A stretch of 64,000 nt of DNA, from contig JAHPYY010000057.1 of NCBI GenBank assembly GCA_019058515.1, positions 1 to 64,000 on the forward strand, read 5' to 3'. A program made the position numbers and the translations under genes. Of this stretch, positions 35,389 to 44,092 are shown in pieces. The notes beneath the pieces were generated by a model that was given only the letters and a program-made list of their open reading frames with translations, was not told the origin of the DNA and did no database searches. This DNA is from Promethearchaeota archaeon. Lineage in GTDB: Archaea; Asgardarchaeota; Lokiarchaeia; Sigynarchaeales; SOKP01. Numbering within the stretch: the first letter of the stretch is position 1; each line of letters begins with the position of its first letter.

Positions 35389-37698
35389 TTGGATTATATT
35401 GTAGTAAACTCTTCTGTAACCGGAAATCTCAATGGAACATACGCATTAAAACTAATTAGTAAAAATCTATTAAACGATGATAAGTATTTACATAGTTACA
35501 TCAATTTTAATGAACATTTATGGGAGACTGATGGATTCATGATTGGAGATAATATCTCGGTTGGTATTGACATCCAAGATCATGTACAAAAAGCACCAGA
35601 TTCAGGAAACGCCTCAGTTGTAATGTATAACCCTGATGGAACAAAATTTAACGAAATAAATTCCACCGATGGAGAAAAAACTAAAGATAAATCCTATTTA
35701 CAATATGATTTTGAGAATAATACTATTGCAACTCTAACCGAAACCTTCCCATTAGCAACTAAAGGAAGCAATTACATGTTAGGTTACTTCTGGACGAATG
35801 GTTCTGCTATTGGTTGCAGAAAGAGAGATATCTTCATTGAAAACTTCAATTTATCGGTTTCTAATTTTGAATATATTAAGGACATAGACTACAACATATT
35901 GAAGGGTTCAGTGTCTAAAATTCAAGACCAATATTCATTATTAGTCGCAACGGTTCGAGACATTACGGGACAATCGACCCCCAATTTTTACGCTGTAAAT
36001 AATCAATCAGTTGGAACTGTGCTGAGTTATGATTACAATGGTGAAGAAATTGAAGTATTAATAAAATCGTTTAAGCAAAACGAAACGATAATAAACCCTG
36101 GCGAGAAATTAGATTTTGAACTGGTACTACAAAATTTACATAATGCACTAGATTTAAATGTAAAAGTCTCCGTAAAGTTAGTGTCTCTTGCCAATGAGGA
36201 CTGGATAATTGCTGAAGGCACATCGTCACCAACTCTGCTTAAGTTATACGGAGATCCTGAAGGAAACGATACAAAATCTTTTGATTTATCGCTGTCAATA
36301 CCTTCTAAAACTTCAGACAATATATGGTATGGGGTAAATTCCCCTATTAGAAAAGCTGGAGCAAAAACGATAGTGTCGCTTTATATTGAAGATGAATTTG
36401 CAGATTCTTACTCGTTTAACGATTATTCTTTAATAGTTAACGAAACTGACGATAAGTTTGAGGGATATGTCAGCACTTTAAAGTTTTCAGAAAATATATC
36501 AAGCAATTCGCTTTCTCAAACTTTCAACCGAACAGAGTGCCTTTATTTACCAGAAGTAAATTACTTCGTAATAAATTTGTACGATCAAAACTACATGAGT
36601 ACTTATGACCAGATACTTTACAACTTTGCTATAAAGAGAAATACACAATTCGCTAATATTTCAAATATCCCGAGTAATCCAATTAACGGAAGTACTTTCA
36701 ATATCACAGCACTACTTCAATCTGAATTTGGGGAAGCCGTTGGAAATGTTCCCACCTCATGTCAATTGTTTCAAAATAATACTTGGGAGGAGTTAGCAGT
36801 GAATTTCACCGACAATGCAGGATTGGTTACCTACATCATAGATGCAAAGAACTTTTCTCACTTACAAAACCCTACATTTCGTTTAATGTATTCAGGGGAT
36901 GCTTACTTTACTGGAACTTCTAGCAACTACACAGTAAACTTCACTGAAATAATAAACGAGATATCTATTCGCTTACTAGGCGAACATCCATATATTTATA
37001 GGAACAAAAAATCAACCATAGATCTAAGACTTCAAAACAACGGTAATTCTACATTAGATATTTCAGAGATTTCAGCGGTTTTCGATTTTGGAATACAGAA
37101 TTCGATTGTATCTGTATATGCAGAGCAGATGAATAAGTTTGAACCTGGAGAAAGCCTTGATCTTAAATTTGAGGTAAATCCCGCGAATGTGGCGGAATCC
37201 GAAGTAAATTTCACCATAGTAATAAATGCAGAAAGTGTAGCGTCTTCTAATGATATTACTATCTCAGACAAATTCACAATCTCAGTAATCGATGCACCTA
37301 TAACCGATTTTATTGTTGAAATATTAACGTTTTTGATGATTGCTGCTTTTGCTTCGGTCTGGATCGTTGGATTACTTGGTGCTAGATACTTAAAGCGAAA
37401 AGTTGAAACACCCGTTGAGGAGGTAAAAAAGGGTCCGCCCAGAAAGGGAAAGTACGTCAAAGTTGAAGAATTGGAGCAAATTGAACCAGAACCCGAACAA
37501 ATTGAAGGTATAGAAGAAGATCTAGAAGTAAGCGAAGGACCTCTTGAAGAAGCCACAGAAGAACCTGCTGAAGAACCCCAAAAGAAGCTAAAGAAAAAGC
37601 GATCCAAGAAAAAGAAAAAGGAAACAAAAAAACAACCTAAAAAAGAAAAAGCAACTGATCTTGATTCTTTGCTTGAAGAAGAGGGTTTAAACGATTAA
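35389..37698 (+). CDS. Giant surface glycoprotein, C-terminal part with membrane anchor and Lys/Glu-rich tail
   Basis: Continuation of the gene that begins at 33503; the true frame is open from about 35180, so the Met at 35389 is not a start. Ig-like beta-sandwich regions (EEIEVLIKSFKQNETIINPG; NPINGSTFNITALLQSEFG; KKSTIDLRLQNNGNSTLDIS) lead to one membrane helix (~residues 640-665, FLMIAAFASVWIVGLLGARY). A ~100-residue cytoplasmic tail is first acidic (Glu/Pro-rich) and then strongly basic (KKLKKKRSKKKKKETKK), ending LDSLLEEEGLND. The length, sequons and single anchor suit a surface-layer or adhesion protein with a cytosolic tail able to bind partners or nucleic acid. Confidence 0.78.
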   Translation: MDYIVVNSSVTGNLNGTYALKLISKNLLNDDKYLHSYINFNEHLWETDGFMIGDNISVGIDIQDHVQKAPDSGNASVVMYNPDGTKFNEINSTDGEKTKDKSYLQYDFENNTIATLTETFPLATKGSNYMLGYFWTNGSAIGCRKRDIFIENFNLSVSNFEYIKDIDYNILKGSVSKIQDQYSLLVATVRDITGQSTPNFYAVNNQSVGTVLSYDYNGEEIEVLIKSFKQNETIINPGEKLDFELVLQNLHNALDLNVKVSVKLVSLANEDWIIAEGTSSPTLLKLYGDPEGNDTKSFDLSLSIPSKTSDNIWYGVNSPIRKAGAKTIVSLYIEDEFADSYSFNDYSLIVNETDDKFEGYVSTLKFSENISSNSLSQTFNRTECLYLPEVNYFVINLYDQNYMSTYDQILYNFAIKRNTQFANISNIPSNPINGSTFNITALLQSEFGEAVGNVPTSCQLFQNNTWEELAVNFTDNAGLVTYIIDAKNFSHLQNPTFRLMYSGDAYFTGTSSNYTVNFTEIINEISIRLLGEHPYIYRNKKSTIDLRLQNNGNSTLDISEISAVFDFGIQNSIVSVYAEQMNKFEPGESLDLKFEVNPANVAESEVNFTIVINAESVASSNDITISDKFTISVIDAPITDFIVEILTFLMIAAFASVWIVGLLGARYLKRKVETPVEEVKKGPPRKGKYVKVEELEQIEPEPEQIEGIEEDLEVSEGPLEEATEEPAEEPQKKLKKKRSKKKKKETKKQPKKEKATDLDSLLEEEGLND

Positions 37699-37788
37699 CC
37701 TTCCTTCCTAAAATACTTTTTTCTATAAATTTTCCAAAACAGTAAATTTGCGATTGAAGAAAAAAATAAGTAAAAAATAGACTTTCAA

Positions 37789-38145
37789 TTATAAATTTGA
37801 TATTGAAATTAAGTTTCGCTTGAGAAGACCTAAGGAAGCTTTTCCGTCTTGACCCGCTAAGGCGATTAAGACTTTCTTGTTTGGACCTCCTACTAAAACT
37901 GCAAATCCATCTTCCATTTCAATTGTCGTAGTTTTCAACATTCCCTTCCCAGTATCTGTTCCCAATGCATTAGAATCCCGAATTATCGCCGCACACGCTT
38001 TTGCAATTTTGCTATGATCCATTTCCGTAAGTGTTTGTCCCACGAGGACCTTTCCATTGGCATCCGCAGCTATTAATCCTTCACACTCTGGAACCGAATC
38101 CATCAATTGTGCCAATTTAGCTTCAATCTCTTCTTTACTCATCAA
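37789..38145 (-). CDS. Roadblock/LC7-domain protein
   Basis: A 118-aa single-domain Roadblock/LC7 protein: VPECEGLIAADANGKVLVGQ, AKACAAIIRDSNALG, TTTIEMEDGFAVLVGGPNKK. These proteins dimerise and, in eukaryotes and MglB-type bacteria, bind or activate small GTPases. Asgard genomes carry many of them alongside Ras-like GTPases. No GTPase gene is in the window. Start ATG 38145; Met2 also possible. Confidence 0.88.
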   Translation of the reverse strand: MMSKEEIEAKLAQLMDSVPECEGLIAADANGKVLVGQTLTEMDHSKIAKACAAIIRDSNALGTDTGKGMLKTTTIEMEDGFAVLVGGPNKKVLIALAGQDGKASLGLLKRNLISISNL

Positions 38146-38385
38146 TACACGTCTCTTTATTTTATTTTACTAGTTAGTAGCTAACTTAATATAATACAAT
38201 AAAAAATAATAGTTTTTAATAATATCGTATCCATCAATTCTAATATAATTTACACTTAATTTGAATGAATTTTGTGTCCTATTATTGCTAGAATTTAATA
38301 TGAACTAAAGGCTGATTTTTTGATTTGTTTGGATAGTTTGGGACTTTTAGAAAAAATAAGATATAAAAATAAAAGCTCGATTCTT

Positions 38386-38676
38386 TTACTTTAAGATTAT
38401 CAAAATCAAGTTAGTTTCCATGGCGACCATTATTTCTCCTTTACTGGTCTCTAATCGAATAAATTTTAACGCCCCTTCCTTCAGAGCTTCTACGACCTGA
38501 CTCGATTTACCAATTAGACTGGTAATATAAGCCGATACTTCTTCCGTTAATTCGATATCTAAATTAGATTTAATAGGTAAGCCACTTGAATCGCAAATAA
38601 TGACTCCTCTTACACCCTCCTTCTCCTCGAATCTGCGTATTATAGCTTTAACCTCATTTACATCGATCATTTTCAT
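38386..38676 (-). CDS. Roadblock/LC7-domain protein (short)
   Basis: A 96-aa Roadblock/LC7 protein: IIRRFEEKEGVRGVIICDSS, GLPIKSNLDIELTEEVSAY, LIGKSSQVVEALKEGALKF, ETSKGEIMVAMETNLILIIL. It is closer to the MglB/Robl form than its neighbour at 37789. A Shine-Dalgarno-like AGGTGAT lies just upstream of ATG 38676. The two Roadblock genes are 240 bp apart and may be separate transcripts. Confidence 0.85.
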   Translation of the reverse strand: MKMIDVNEVKAIIRRFEEKEGVRGVIICDSSGLPIKSNLDIELTEEVSAYITSLIGKSSQVVEALKEGALKFIRLETSKGEIMVAMETNLILIILK

Positions 38677-38881
38677 CGATCACCTTAATTTATTGAAGTA
38701 TATTATGAAGCTTTATTATATAAGATATAATATAAATGATATAAATTTACTGTTTAAAAATTTATCAAAAAAAGGGGAACTCCAATTGGCTTAGACATCT
38801 TAGCAGTTAAGAACATAATTCTTGATTTGAATACTTCAAGGTGTCAGAATTATTACCTCTATTCAATACTTTACATTTAAG

Positions 38882-39514
38882 TCATAAAAAATAGCGTTTG
38901 AACATATTGTAATTCCGTTCTTGTCCTATGGTCGTCTCTTGCATATGTCCTGGAAGAACTAAGAAATCATCTGAGAGATTAGGATTATTCATAATTTTAT
39001 TCCTTATACTTGCAAAAAGCGTCTCGGAATTTCCTCCTCCTATGTCTGTACGCCCAATACTGCCTTTAAATAGTAAATCTCCAGTGAAAATGACACCTTC
39101 AAATTTGTTATTATTGAGTTCGAAATTCATAATTGTGAAATAGCACAAACTCCCAGGAGAATGACCTGGAGTTTCCAAGACTTTTAGTTCAATCTCACCT
39201 ATCGAAATTACATTTCCTTCTTTTAACCATTGATCTGCTTCCCGATTATTAAAAACTCCTGAATCAAACTCTTGCTTATTATATTTGAGAGGGATATCGT
39301 ATATTCGTTTTAGTTTTCCGATTTTTAAAGTATGGTCGAAGTGGCCGTGCGTCAACAAAACCGCCGTTGGTTTAGCGTTTAATTTTTCTATTTCTTCCGT
39401 AATTCTATTAGCGTCTCCGCCAGGGTCAATTATCACTATTTCTTTTGTGTTTGAAGAACCAAATAAGTAACAATTAGTTCCAATTGGACCTACAACTAGT
39501 CGTTTTAATATCAT
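38882..39514 (-). CDS. MBL-fold metallo-hydrolase (glyoxalase II-like)
   Basis: A 210-aa metallo-beta-lactamase-fold protein with THGHFDH (His56, His58, Asp60, His61), GHSPGSLCYF, FTGDLLFKGSIGRTD and LPGHMQETTIGQERNYN at the C-terminus: all metal ligands of the glyoxalase II-like YcbL group. It hydrolyses thioesters or related substrates with a dinuclear metal centre; the exact substrate is unknown. Start ATG 39514. Confidence 0.9.
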   Translation of the reverse strand: MILKRLVVGPIGTNCYLFGSSNTKEIVIIDPGGDANRITEEIEKLNAKPTAVLLTHGHFDHTLKIGKLKRIYDIPLKYNKQEFDSGVFNNREADQWLKEGNVISIGEIELKVLETPGHSPGSLCYFTIMNFELNNNKFEGVIFTGDLLFKGSIGRTDIGGGNSETLFASIRNKIMNNPNLSDDFLVLPGHMQETTIGQERNYNMFKRYFL

Positions 39515-39584
39515 AATATCGTTTACATTTTGATAGATAACTGTAAATAAAGGAAAAGAAATAAAAATATTGTGATATGGGTGA

Positions 39585-39878
39585 TTAATGCGAATTCTTT
39601 AACAGTTCGTTAATTTCCTCAAGTTTTTGATATACTGTCAGACCTTTATTGGTTAATTTGATATACTTTTTTTTGTTGTGGTTTTCGATTTCGATTAAAC
39701 CCTTTTCTATTAAGTCTTCTTTAACTCTAAAGAACGAGTTATAGTAGCTGAATTTATTTAATTCGTTGTAAAAAGTGTGTTTATCAAGTTTGTTATTTTT
39801 ACTGGTAGTTAACACGCTAAGTACATCTCTAAATCCCTTTTTTTTAATGAATGAATATAATTCCTCTAATATCATCAC
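39585..39878 (-). CDS. Winged-helix transcriptional regulator
   Basis: A 97-aa winged-helix protein: FIKKKGFRDVLSVLTTS, TFYNELNKFSYYNSFFRVKE, LIEKGLIEIENHNKKKYIKL (the wing), TNKGLTVYQKLEEINELL. Like PadR/ArsR/HxlR-type archaeal regulators it should bind DNA as a dimer. It lies 70 bp upstream of the MBL hydrolase gene on the same strand, so it may be co-transcribed with it. Start ATG 39878. Confidence 0.75.
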   Translation of the reverse strand: MMILEELYSFIKKKGFRDVLSVLTTSKNNKLDKHTFYNELNKFSYYNSFFRVKEDLIEKGLIEIENHNKKKYIKLTNKGLTVYQKLEEINELLKNSH

Positions 39879-40075
39879 AATTATAACCCTATTATATTAT
39901 ATGTGACCGAATAAATTGTACATATTTGTATTATTAAAATATATTCGCGTTAAAAAAGGTTTTCTAAAGACATCTATATATTCTCTATAAGCTCTTACTT
40001 AAAAATCAATAACTTAATTTAAACTATATTCTTTTCTTTATTTGAATACTCTATAATTTTTTGGTTTGATGGGAA

Positions 40076-40462
40076 ATGGGAAAAGATAAAGAAGACAAAG
40101 ACAAGAAGAAGGATAAGGAGAAAAAAGATAAGGACAAAAAAGAAAAAAAGGATAAAGATTACAAGAAAGACAAAGAAAAAAAGGACAAAAAGGAAAAAGA
40201 GAAAAAAGATAAGGACAAGAAAGAAAAAGAATCTAAAAGATCTAAAGAAATGTCCGAATGGGCGTTGAAAGTTAGTCAGATAGTTGATAACTTCATCATT
40301 CAATTTGAAAAAATTGTTAATATATTTAAAGATATTGACAATTACATATTAAAAGAAGTAGAATCAAAGGAAGAATTTGTTGAAAAAGTGCAGAAGGTTG
40401 CCGCTGATTTACCAGAAGGTTCGAAACAAGTGTTTTCTGCCTTTTTAGATAATCTCCCCTAA
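40076..40462 (+). CDS. Lysine-rich (KDKK-repeat) protein with a C-terminal helical segment
   Basis: A 128-aa protein. Residues 1-60 are almost only Lys, Asp and Glu in KDKKDK/EKKDKD-like repeats, about half lysine. Residues ~60-128 form a helical, non-repetitive region (EMSEWALKVSQIVDNFIIQF, EEFVEKVQKVAADLPEGS). The charged arm may bind nucleic acid, membranes or ribosomes, as lysine tails do in some archaeal proteins (inference). The frame is clean, the start ATG 40076 follows GATGGGAAATGG, and the C-terminal half has ordinary codon use, so it is likely expressed. The antisense frame is a low-complexity shadow. Confidence 0.65.
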   Translation: MGKDKEDKDKKKDKEKKDKDKKEKKDKDYKKDKEKKDKKEKEKKDKDKKEKESKRSKEMSEWALKVSQIVDNFIIQFEKIVNIFKDIDNYILKEVESKEEFVEKVQKVAADLPEGSKQVFSAFLDNLP

Positions 40463-40505
40463 TTCGACTTTAAAAATCCATTGAAACAAGCACCATTGTT
40501 ATAAA

Positions 40506-41270
40506 GTGAATCTTCATAAATATTTTGAGTTTCAAGAAGGAACGGTTCCAATAGTCTTTACTTGTGTTCACGGGGGATATAAAAAACCTCGTTTTTTGCC
40601 TCACAAAACTCAAGGTCCTAAAATACCTGACTATAATACTTATTTTCTTTCTAAGGTATTCATAGAAGAACTCGGTAAATTGGACATTCATTTGTTTTAT
40701 GTGCTGAATAAGCTCCACCGCAGCAAAATCGATTTAAATAGACCAAAAAATTCGTTAACCGCATTGAATCACCAAAAGGATCAAAATAAAATAGCGAGTA
40801 GAATTCACGATTATTTCCATGGTATAATTGAAGAATATTGCGAGAAAGTGTTAAATCGTTTCAATAAATGTTTATTCATCGATTTTCATGGCTTTTCAAA
40901 ACCAACGAGCGAATACCCAGATATAATATTTGGTAATATGTTTGGAAATACAATATCAATTCTTGAAACGGCGGATTATCCCCATTCAAGGTATTATTGG
41001 GGCTTAACGGAATTAATTGAGTCTTTTTCTCCTAATTTTTCTATTGATGACGGACTTGGTTCTACCGATTTCAATTTAGCGTTTTCTGGGGGTTATATTA
41101 CTTATAAGTTCTACAACAGATCTCTAGTTAACGCCCTTCAAATTGAAGTAGCTAAATATATTCGTTTTGATGAAAAATTAAGCAAAATGCTGATCAAATC
41201 CTTTATGACTGGAGTTTTAAAGTGTCTTTACCAAGAATCAAATAAAATATCGGAAAATATGGAGGATTAA
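40506..41270 (+). CDS. N-formylglutamate amidohydrolase-like protein
   Basis: A 254-aa protein starting at GTG 40506. Features of the N-formylglutamate amidohydrolase/HutG-like zinc hydrolase family: CVHGGYKKP (His22), KIDLNRPKN, and LFIDFHGFS with the second His. The family cleaves N-formyl or related amides. It overlaps the following radical-SAM gene by one base (TAATG), so both are translated from one mRNA. What links an amidohydrolase with a radical-SAM activase is not clear. Confidence 0.7.
   Translation: MNLHKYFEFQEGTVPIVFTCVHGGYKKPRFLPHKTQGPKIPDYNTYFLSKVFIEELGKLDIHLFYVLNKLHRSKIDLNRPKNSLTALNHQKDQNKIASRIHDYFHGIIEEYCEKVLNRFNKCLFIDFHGFSKPTSEYPDIIFGNMFGNTISILETADYPHSRYYWGLTELIESFSPNFSIDDGLGSTDFNLAFSGGYITYKFYNRSLVNALQIEVAKYIRFDEKLSKMLIKSFMTGVLKCLYQESNKISENMED
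41261..41266 (+). promoter_or_regulatory. Shine-Dalgarno deciding the radical-SAM start
   Basis: GGAGGA precedes two adjacent ATGs. It leaves 3 bases before ATG 41270 and 6 before ATG 41273, so the second ATG has the better spacing; the first overlaps the upstream stop codon. Confidence 0.5.
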
Positions 41271-42007
41271 TGATGAAAATAGGGGGATTTATTGATGTAT
41301 CCACTAAAGATATTCCCGGAAAAGTGTGTATGGTGATTTTTACCGTTGGATGCAACTTCAAATGCGAATATTGTCATAATAAATACCTTTTACAGGAGGG
41401 AGTTGGAAGAAATATCGAATTAGCAGCTATAATGGAGCGAGTGAGAAGAAATGTTCTTGTAGACAGCGTAAATATCTCAGGCGGCGAACCAACTTTACAA
41501 TCAGATATAGTTGAAGTGTGTAGTGAAATAAAACAAGCTGGAAAATACATTGGTTTAGATACCAATGGCTCCATGCCAAACATACTTAAAAAACTAATGG
41601 GACATCTAAACAGAGTTTCTATAGACATTAAAGCACCATTAGAAGTGGAAAAATATAAACATATAACTCGCGTCAATGTGGACATTGAGACGATTATAAA
41701 CAGCATTGAATTAGTTAACAACGAGCGAAGCGTAGATTTAGAAGTCAGGACAACTTATGTTGATAATCTGCACACGCCCCAAGATGTACACGAAATTTTA
41801 TTCTTTTTAGAAGATCTTGGTTTTAAAGGCAATTTTGTCTTACAACAGTACCAATTTTCCGAGGGAGTGGGAGAAAAATACAGAGAAATTTACTACATTC
41901 CTGAACACGAGAATTTAATGAAAATCCTCCACACCTATCCCAATAAAAACCCAAGTTTCAAGATTTTTCTACGAGATAATGTTGTTGGGTATGAAGCTTT
42001 TTCTTAG
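41270..42007 (+). CDS. Radical-SAM activating protein (anaerobic RNR/PFL activase-like)
   Basis: A 245-aa radical S-adenosylmethionine enzyme: GCNFKCEYCHN holds the 4Fe-4S cysteines (Cys28, Cys32, Cys35; CxxxCxxC), followed by NISGGEPTLQ (SAM-binding GGE) and GLDTNGSMPN. The preceding IGGFIDVSTKDIPGK and the YCHNKYLL context match the anaerobic ribonucleotide reductase activating protein family (NrdG-like/PflA-like). It would install a glycyl radical on a partner enzyme; no such partner is in the window. Better start may be ATG 41273. Confidence 0.87.
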   Translation: MMKIGGFIDVSTKDIPGKVCMVIFTVGCNFKCEYCHNKYLLQEGVGRNIELAAIMERVRRNVLVDSVNISGGEPTLQSDIVEVCSEIKQAGKYIGLDTNGSMPNILKKLMGHLNRVSIDIKAPLEVEKYKHITRVNVDIETIINSIELVNNERSVDLEVRTTYVDNLHTPQDVHEILFFLEDLGFKGNFVLQQYQFSEGVGEKYREIYYIPEHENLMKILHTYPNKNPSFKIFLRDNVVGYEAFS

Positions 42008-42069
42008 GTGATACTTTATTAATATTATTCACGGATTTTATATATTAAATTGGTTATGGTTGAGTAAAC

Positions 42070-43209
42070 ATGAATGAAAAAGAAACCCTAAATTTAATAG
42101 ATTCGTGTATCGATTGTAAGAAATGCTTAGAAGTGTGCGATACTTACGAAGTTACGGGCGATATCAACAAGTCTCCAAACGGGCGATTAAAAATTGCCAA
42201 TAAAGTTTTCTTAAAGAACGATATAACCCAAGAAGAGTTATACGGAATATACACTTGCACTTTGTGCGGATTGTGCGATCTAGAGTGTCAATCTAATATT
42301 CCAATCTCAAGGATTATTCAAGAGACAAAATTTAAACTAGTTCGACAAGGATTAGCACCTTTAGAGATTCATAAAAAGATCATTAAAGGAATAATCGAAG
42401 ACGATAATTCTGTAAGCGGTGACCCTGAGCAGAGGTTAGATTGGCTCCCAGAACAGTATAAAAACGATGATGTGTTTGAGGAAAAAGAAGCAGAAAATTT
42501 ATTGTTTCTTGGGTGTATGTCTTCCTTTCGGGTTAAAGAAAGCGCGTCTAGCTCTTATGAATTATTAACTAAAGCAGGTTTAGATTTCAAAATACTAAAA
42601 AATGAACCTTGTTGCGGCGAGTATGCCTATTCTGCGGGAGATTTAGCTCTCTCTCGAACCCTTTTTAACGATAATTACGAACTTTTTAAGAAAATCGGTA
42701 TAAAACAAATAATTACGACGTGTGGAGGATGTTTGTACGCGTTTAATAATGTGTATCCTAAATTCGTTAAGAATTGGGATATACAAGTTACTCACATCAC
42801 ACAGGTAATTCAAGATTTGGAGAAAAACCAAAAGCTCCAATTTACCAAGAATAATGAATCTGTGTTTTATCACGACGCCTGTAGAATGGGTAGAAAATTA
42901 AAATCACAGACATTTTACGAACAACCAAGATACCTGTTAAATAAAACATGTAAAGAAGTTAAAGAATTTCCTCACAATAAAGAGAACACCCTTTGCTGCG
43001 GAGCGGGTTCGGGAATTCGGGGAGTAGATAAAGACATTACTATAAAAATTGGGGAAAAACTAATAAATTCAGCTAATCCAGGAACCTCCGAACTGATATC
43101 GTCCTGTCCTCTTTGCATCTTTAACTACAGGTATATAGACTATAAACTCAAGCTAGACAAGAAATTTACTTACATAACAGAATACCTGTTAAATTCTCTT
43201 AAAGGCTAA
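42070..43209 (+). CDS. HdrD/GlcF-like iron-sulfur oxidoreductase with two CCG domains
   Basis: A 379-aa protein with two 4Fe-4S ferredoxin sites (CIDCKKCLEVC, Cys13/16/19/23, and CTLCGLCDLEC, Cys63/66/69/73) and two CCG domains (EPCCGEYAYSAG and CGGCLYAF; FYHDACRMGR, NTLCCGAGSGIRG and SCPLCIFNY). This is the HdrD / glycolate-oxidase-F layout, used for electron transfer to disulfides or in lactate/glycolate oxidation. No FAD-linked oxidase subunit or HdrABC partner is adjacent. It lies 62 bp after the radical-SAM gene and could share its transcript. Start ATG 42070. Confidence 0.87.
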   Translation: MNEKETLNLIDSCIDCKKCLEVCDTYEVTGDINKSPNGRLKIANKVFLKNDITQEELYGIYTCTLCGLCDLECQSNIPISRIIQETKFKLVRQGLAPLEIHKKIIKGIIEDDNSVSGDPEQRLDWLPEQYKNDDVFEEKEAENLLFLGCMSSFRVKESASSSYELLTKAGLDFKILKNEPCCGEYAYSAGDLALSRTLFNDNYELFKKIGIKQIITTCGGCLYAFNNVYPKFVKNWDIQVTHITQVIQDLEKNQKLQFTKNNESVFYHDACRMGRKLKSQTFYEQPRYLLNKTCKEVKEFPHNKENTLCCGAGSGIRGVDKDITIKIGEKLINSANPGTSELISSCPLCIFNYRYIDYKLKLDKKFTYITEYLLNSLKG

Positions 43210-43577
43210 TCCAAACAATAATCCAACGATAACGATGTCAGGTCCGAATTGGTAATTTTTTAGGATAAAAGGTCGTTTAAATGCCTGGTTTAACCTTGAT
43301 TGGTAGTATCCTCGATATAAAATCTCTTCAGTAAAACCTGAAACTACGAGTTGTAAAATCATAGTGGATATTAAGTATTATTGAGGGTATTTTGCAAAAT
43401 TAAACTGAAGGAAATTGAATATTACTACTAAAAACGGAGGGAGCAAGACACAACAGAGAACAACCATGGTGATTATTAAGTCCAACTTAATTGTTTTGAT
43501 ATGAAGACCATAAGATTTGAAATTGCGTTTTGATACTAAATCGGGTCTTAATGGGTATTTTTCTAAAGCACAGCTTT
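43190..43577 (-). pseudogene. Remnant of a CPBP intramembrane protease
   Basis: On the minus strand a frame gives RPDLVSKRNFKSYGLHIKT, two hydrophobic segments (LDLIITMVVLCCVLLPPFLV and FNFLQFNFAKYPQ before a TAA), then SGFTEEILYRGYYQSRLNQ, which is CPBP motif 1 (EEILYR), and GPDIVIVGLLFGLAF, where the motif 2 His should follow. It ends at TAA 43190-43192 inside the 3' end of the HdrD-like gene, so the catalytic C-terminus is gone. One internal stop, no start codon. Confidence 0.65.
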
Positions 43578-44092
43578 ATGAAAATTCCTTTTAGAGAAAA
43601 TGAAAAAACAAAGTACAAAAAATCCATTGGATATACTATAGATTGATTATTATAAGGAATATAACCAAATGCCCTAAGAAACCTTAATACAACTAATGTT
43701 AGAGTTTTTTATCGTTAAGGTTTTTACCAAGAAAGAGAAATTAAACTCAATTTTGTTTGCTAAATTTTAGAAAAATAATTTCTAAAAGAGACTATAATAA
43801 AAAAGATATTTGAGGAAGAAATGTAGAAAAAAGAGATTAGAGTTAATCTTTTTTATCAATATTAGTTATACAAAGAATCTCCTTTAAGATCGGAATAGCT
43901 TCCTTCTCTATTGTTGTAGACTGGTCTTCTAATAAGAACATTTTTAATGGGATAAATTTTATAACAAATGAACACTAGGCTAAATAATATATTTGATATT
44001 TTTGTAAAAAAAAGGAATAACCATGCTTTTGAACAAATATCTTTATATAAATATTGATATTGATAAGTTTGGTATTCACATCTTAAATAATA
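43578..44092. other. Gene-free AT-rich stretch before mvaD
   Basis: Roughly 500 bp with no supported gene on either strand. Short frames are broken by stops and none matched a known family by eye. A TATA-like run near 44042 is noted separately. Confidence 0.35.
44042..44053 (+). promoter_or_regulatory. TATA-like element for the mevalonate-pathway decarboxylase gene
   Basis: TTTATATAAATA lies 40-51 bases before ATG 44093, giving a predicted leader of some 15-25 bases. Prediction only. Confidence 0.35.

Noticed and set aside
37032..37607. Long antisense open frame opposite the tail of the giant surface protein
   Set aside because: Ser-rich complement of Glu/Lys codons; the plus strand has a clear protein with a membrane helix.
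40019..40303. Antisense open frame of Phe/Leu/Val residues opposite the lysine-rich gene
   Set aside because: It is the mechanical complement of a KDKK repeat (AAA/AAG become TTT/CTT) and carries no signal or motif.
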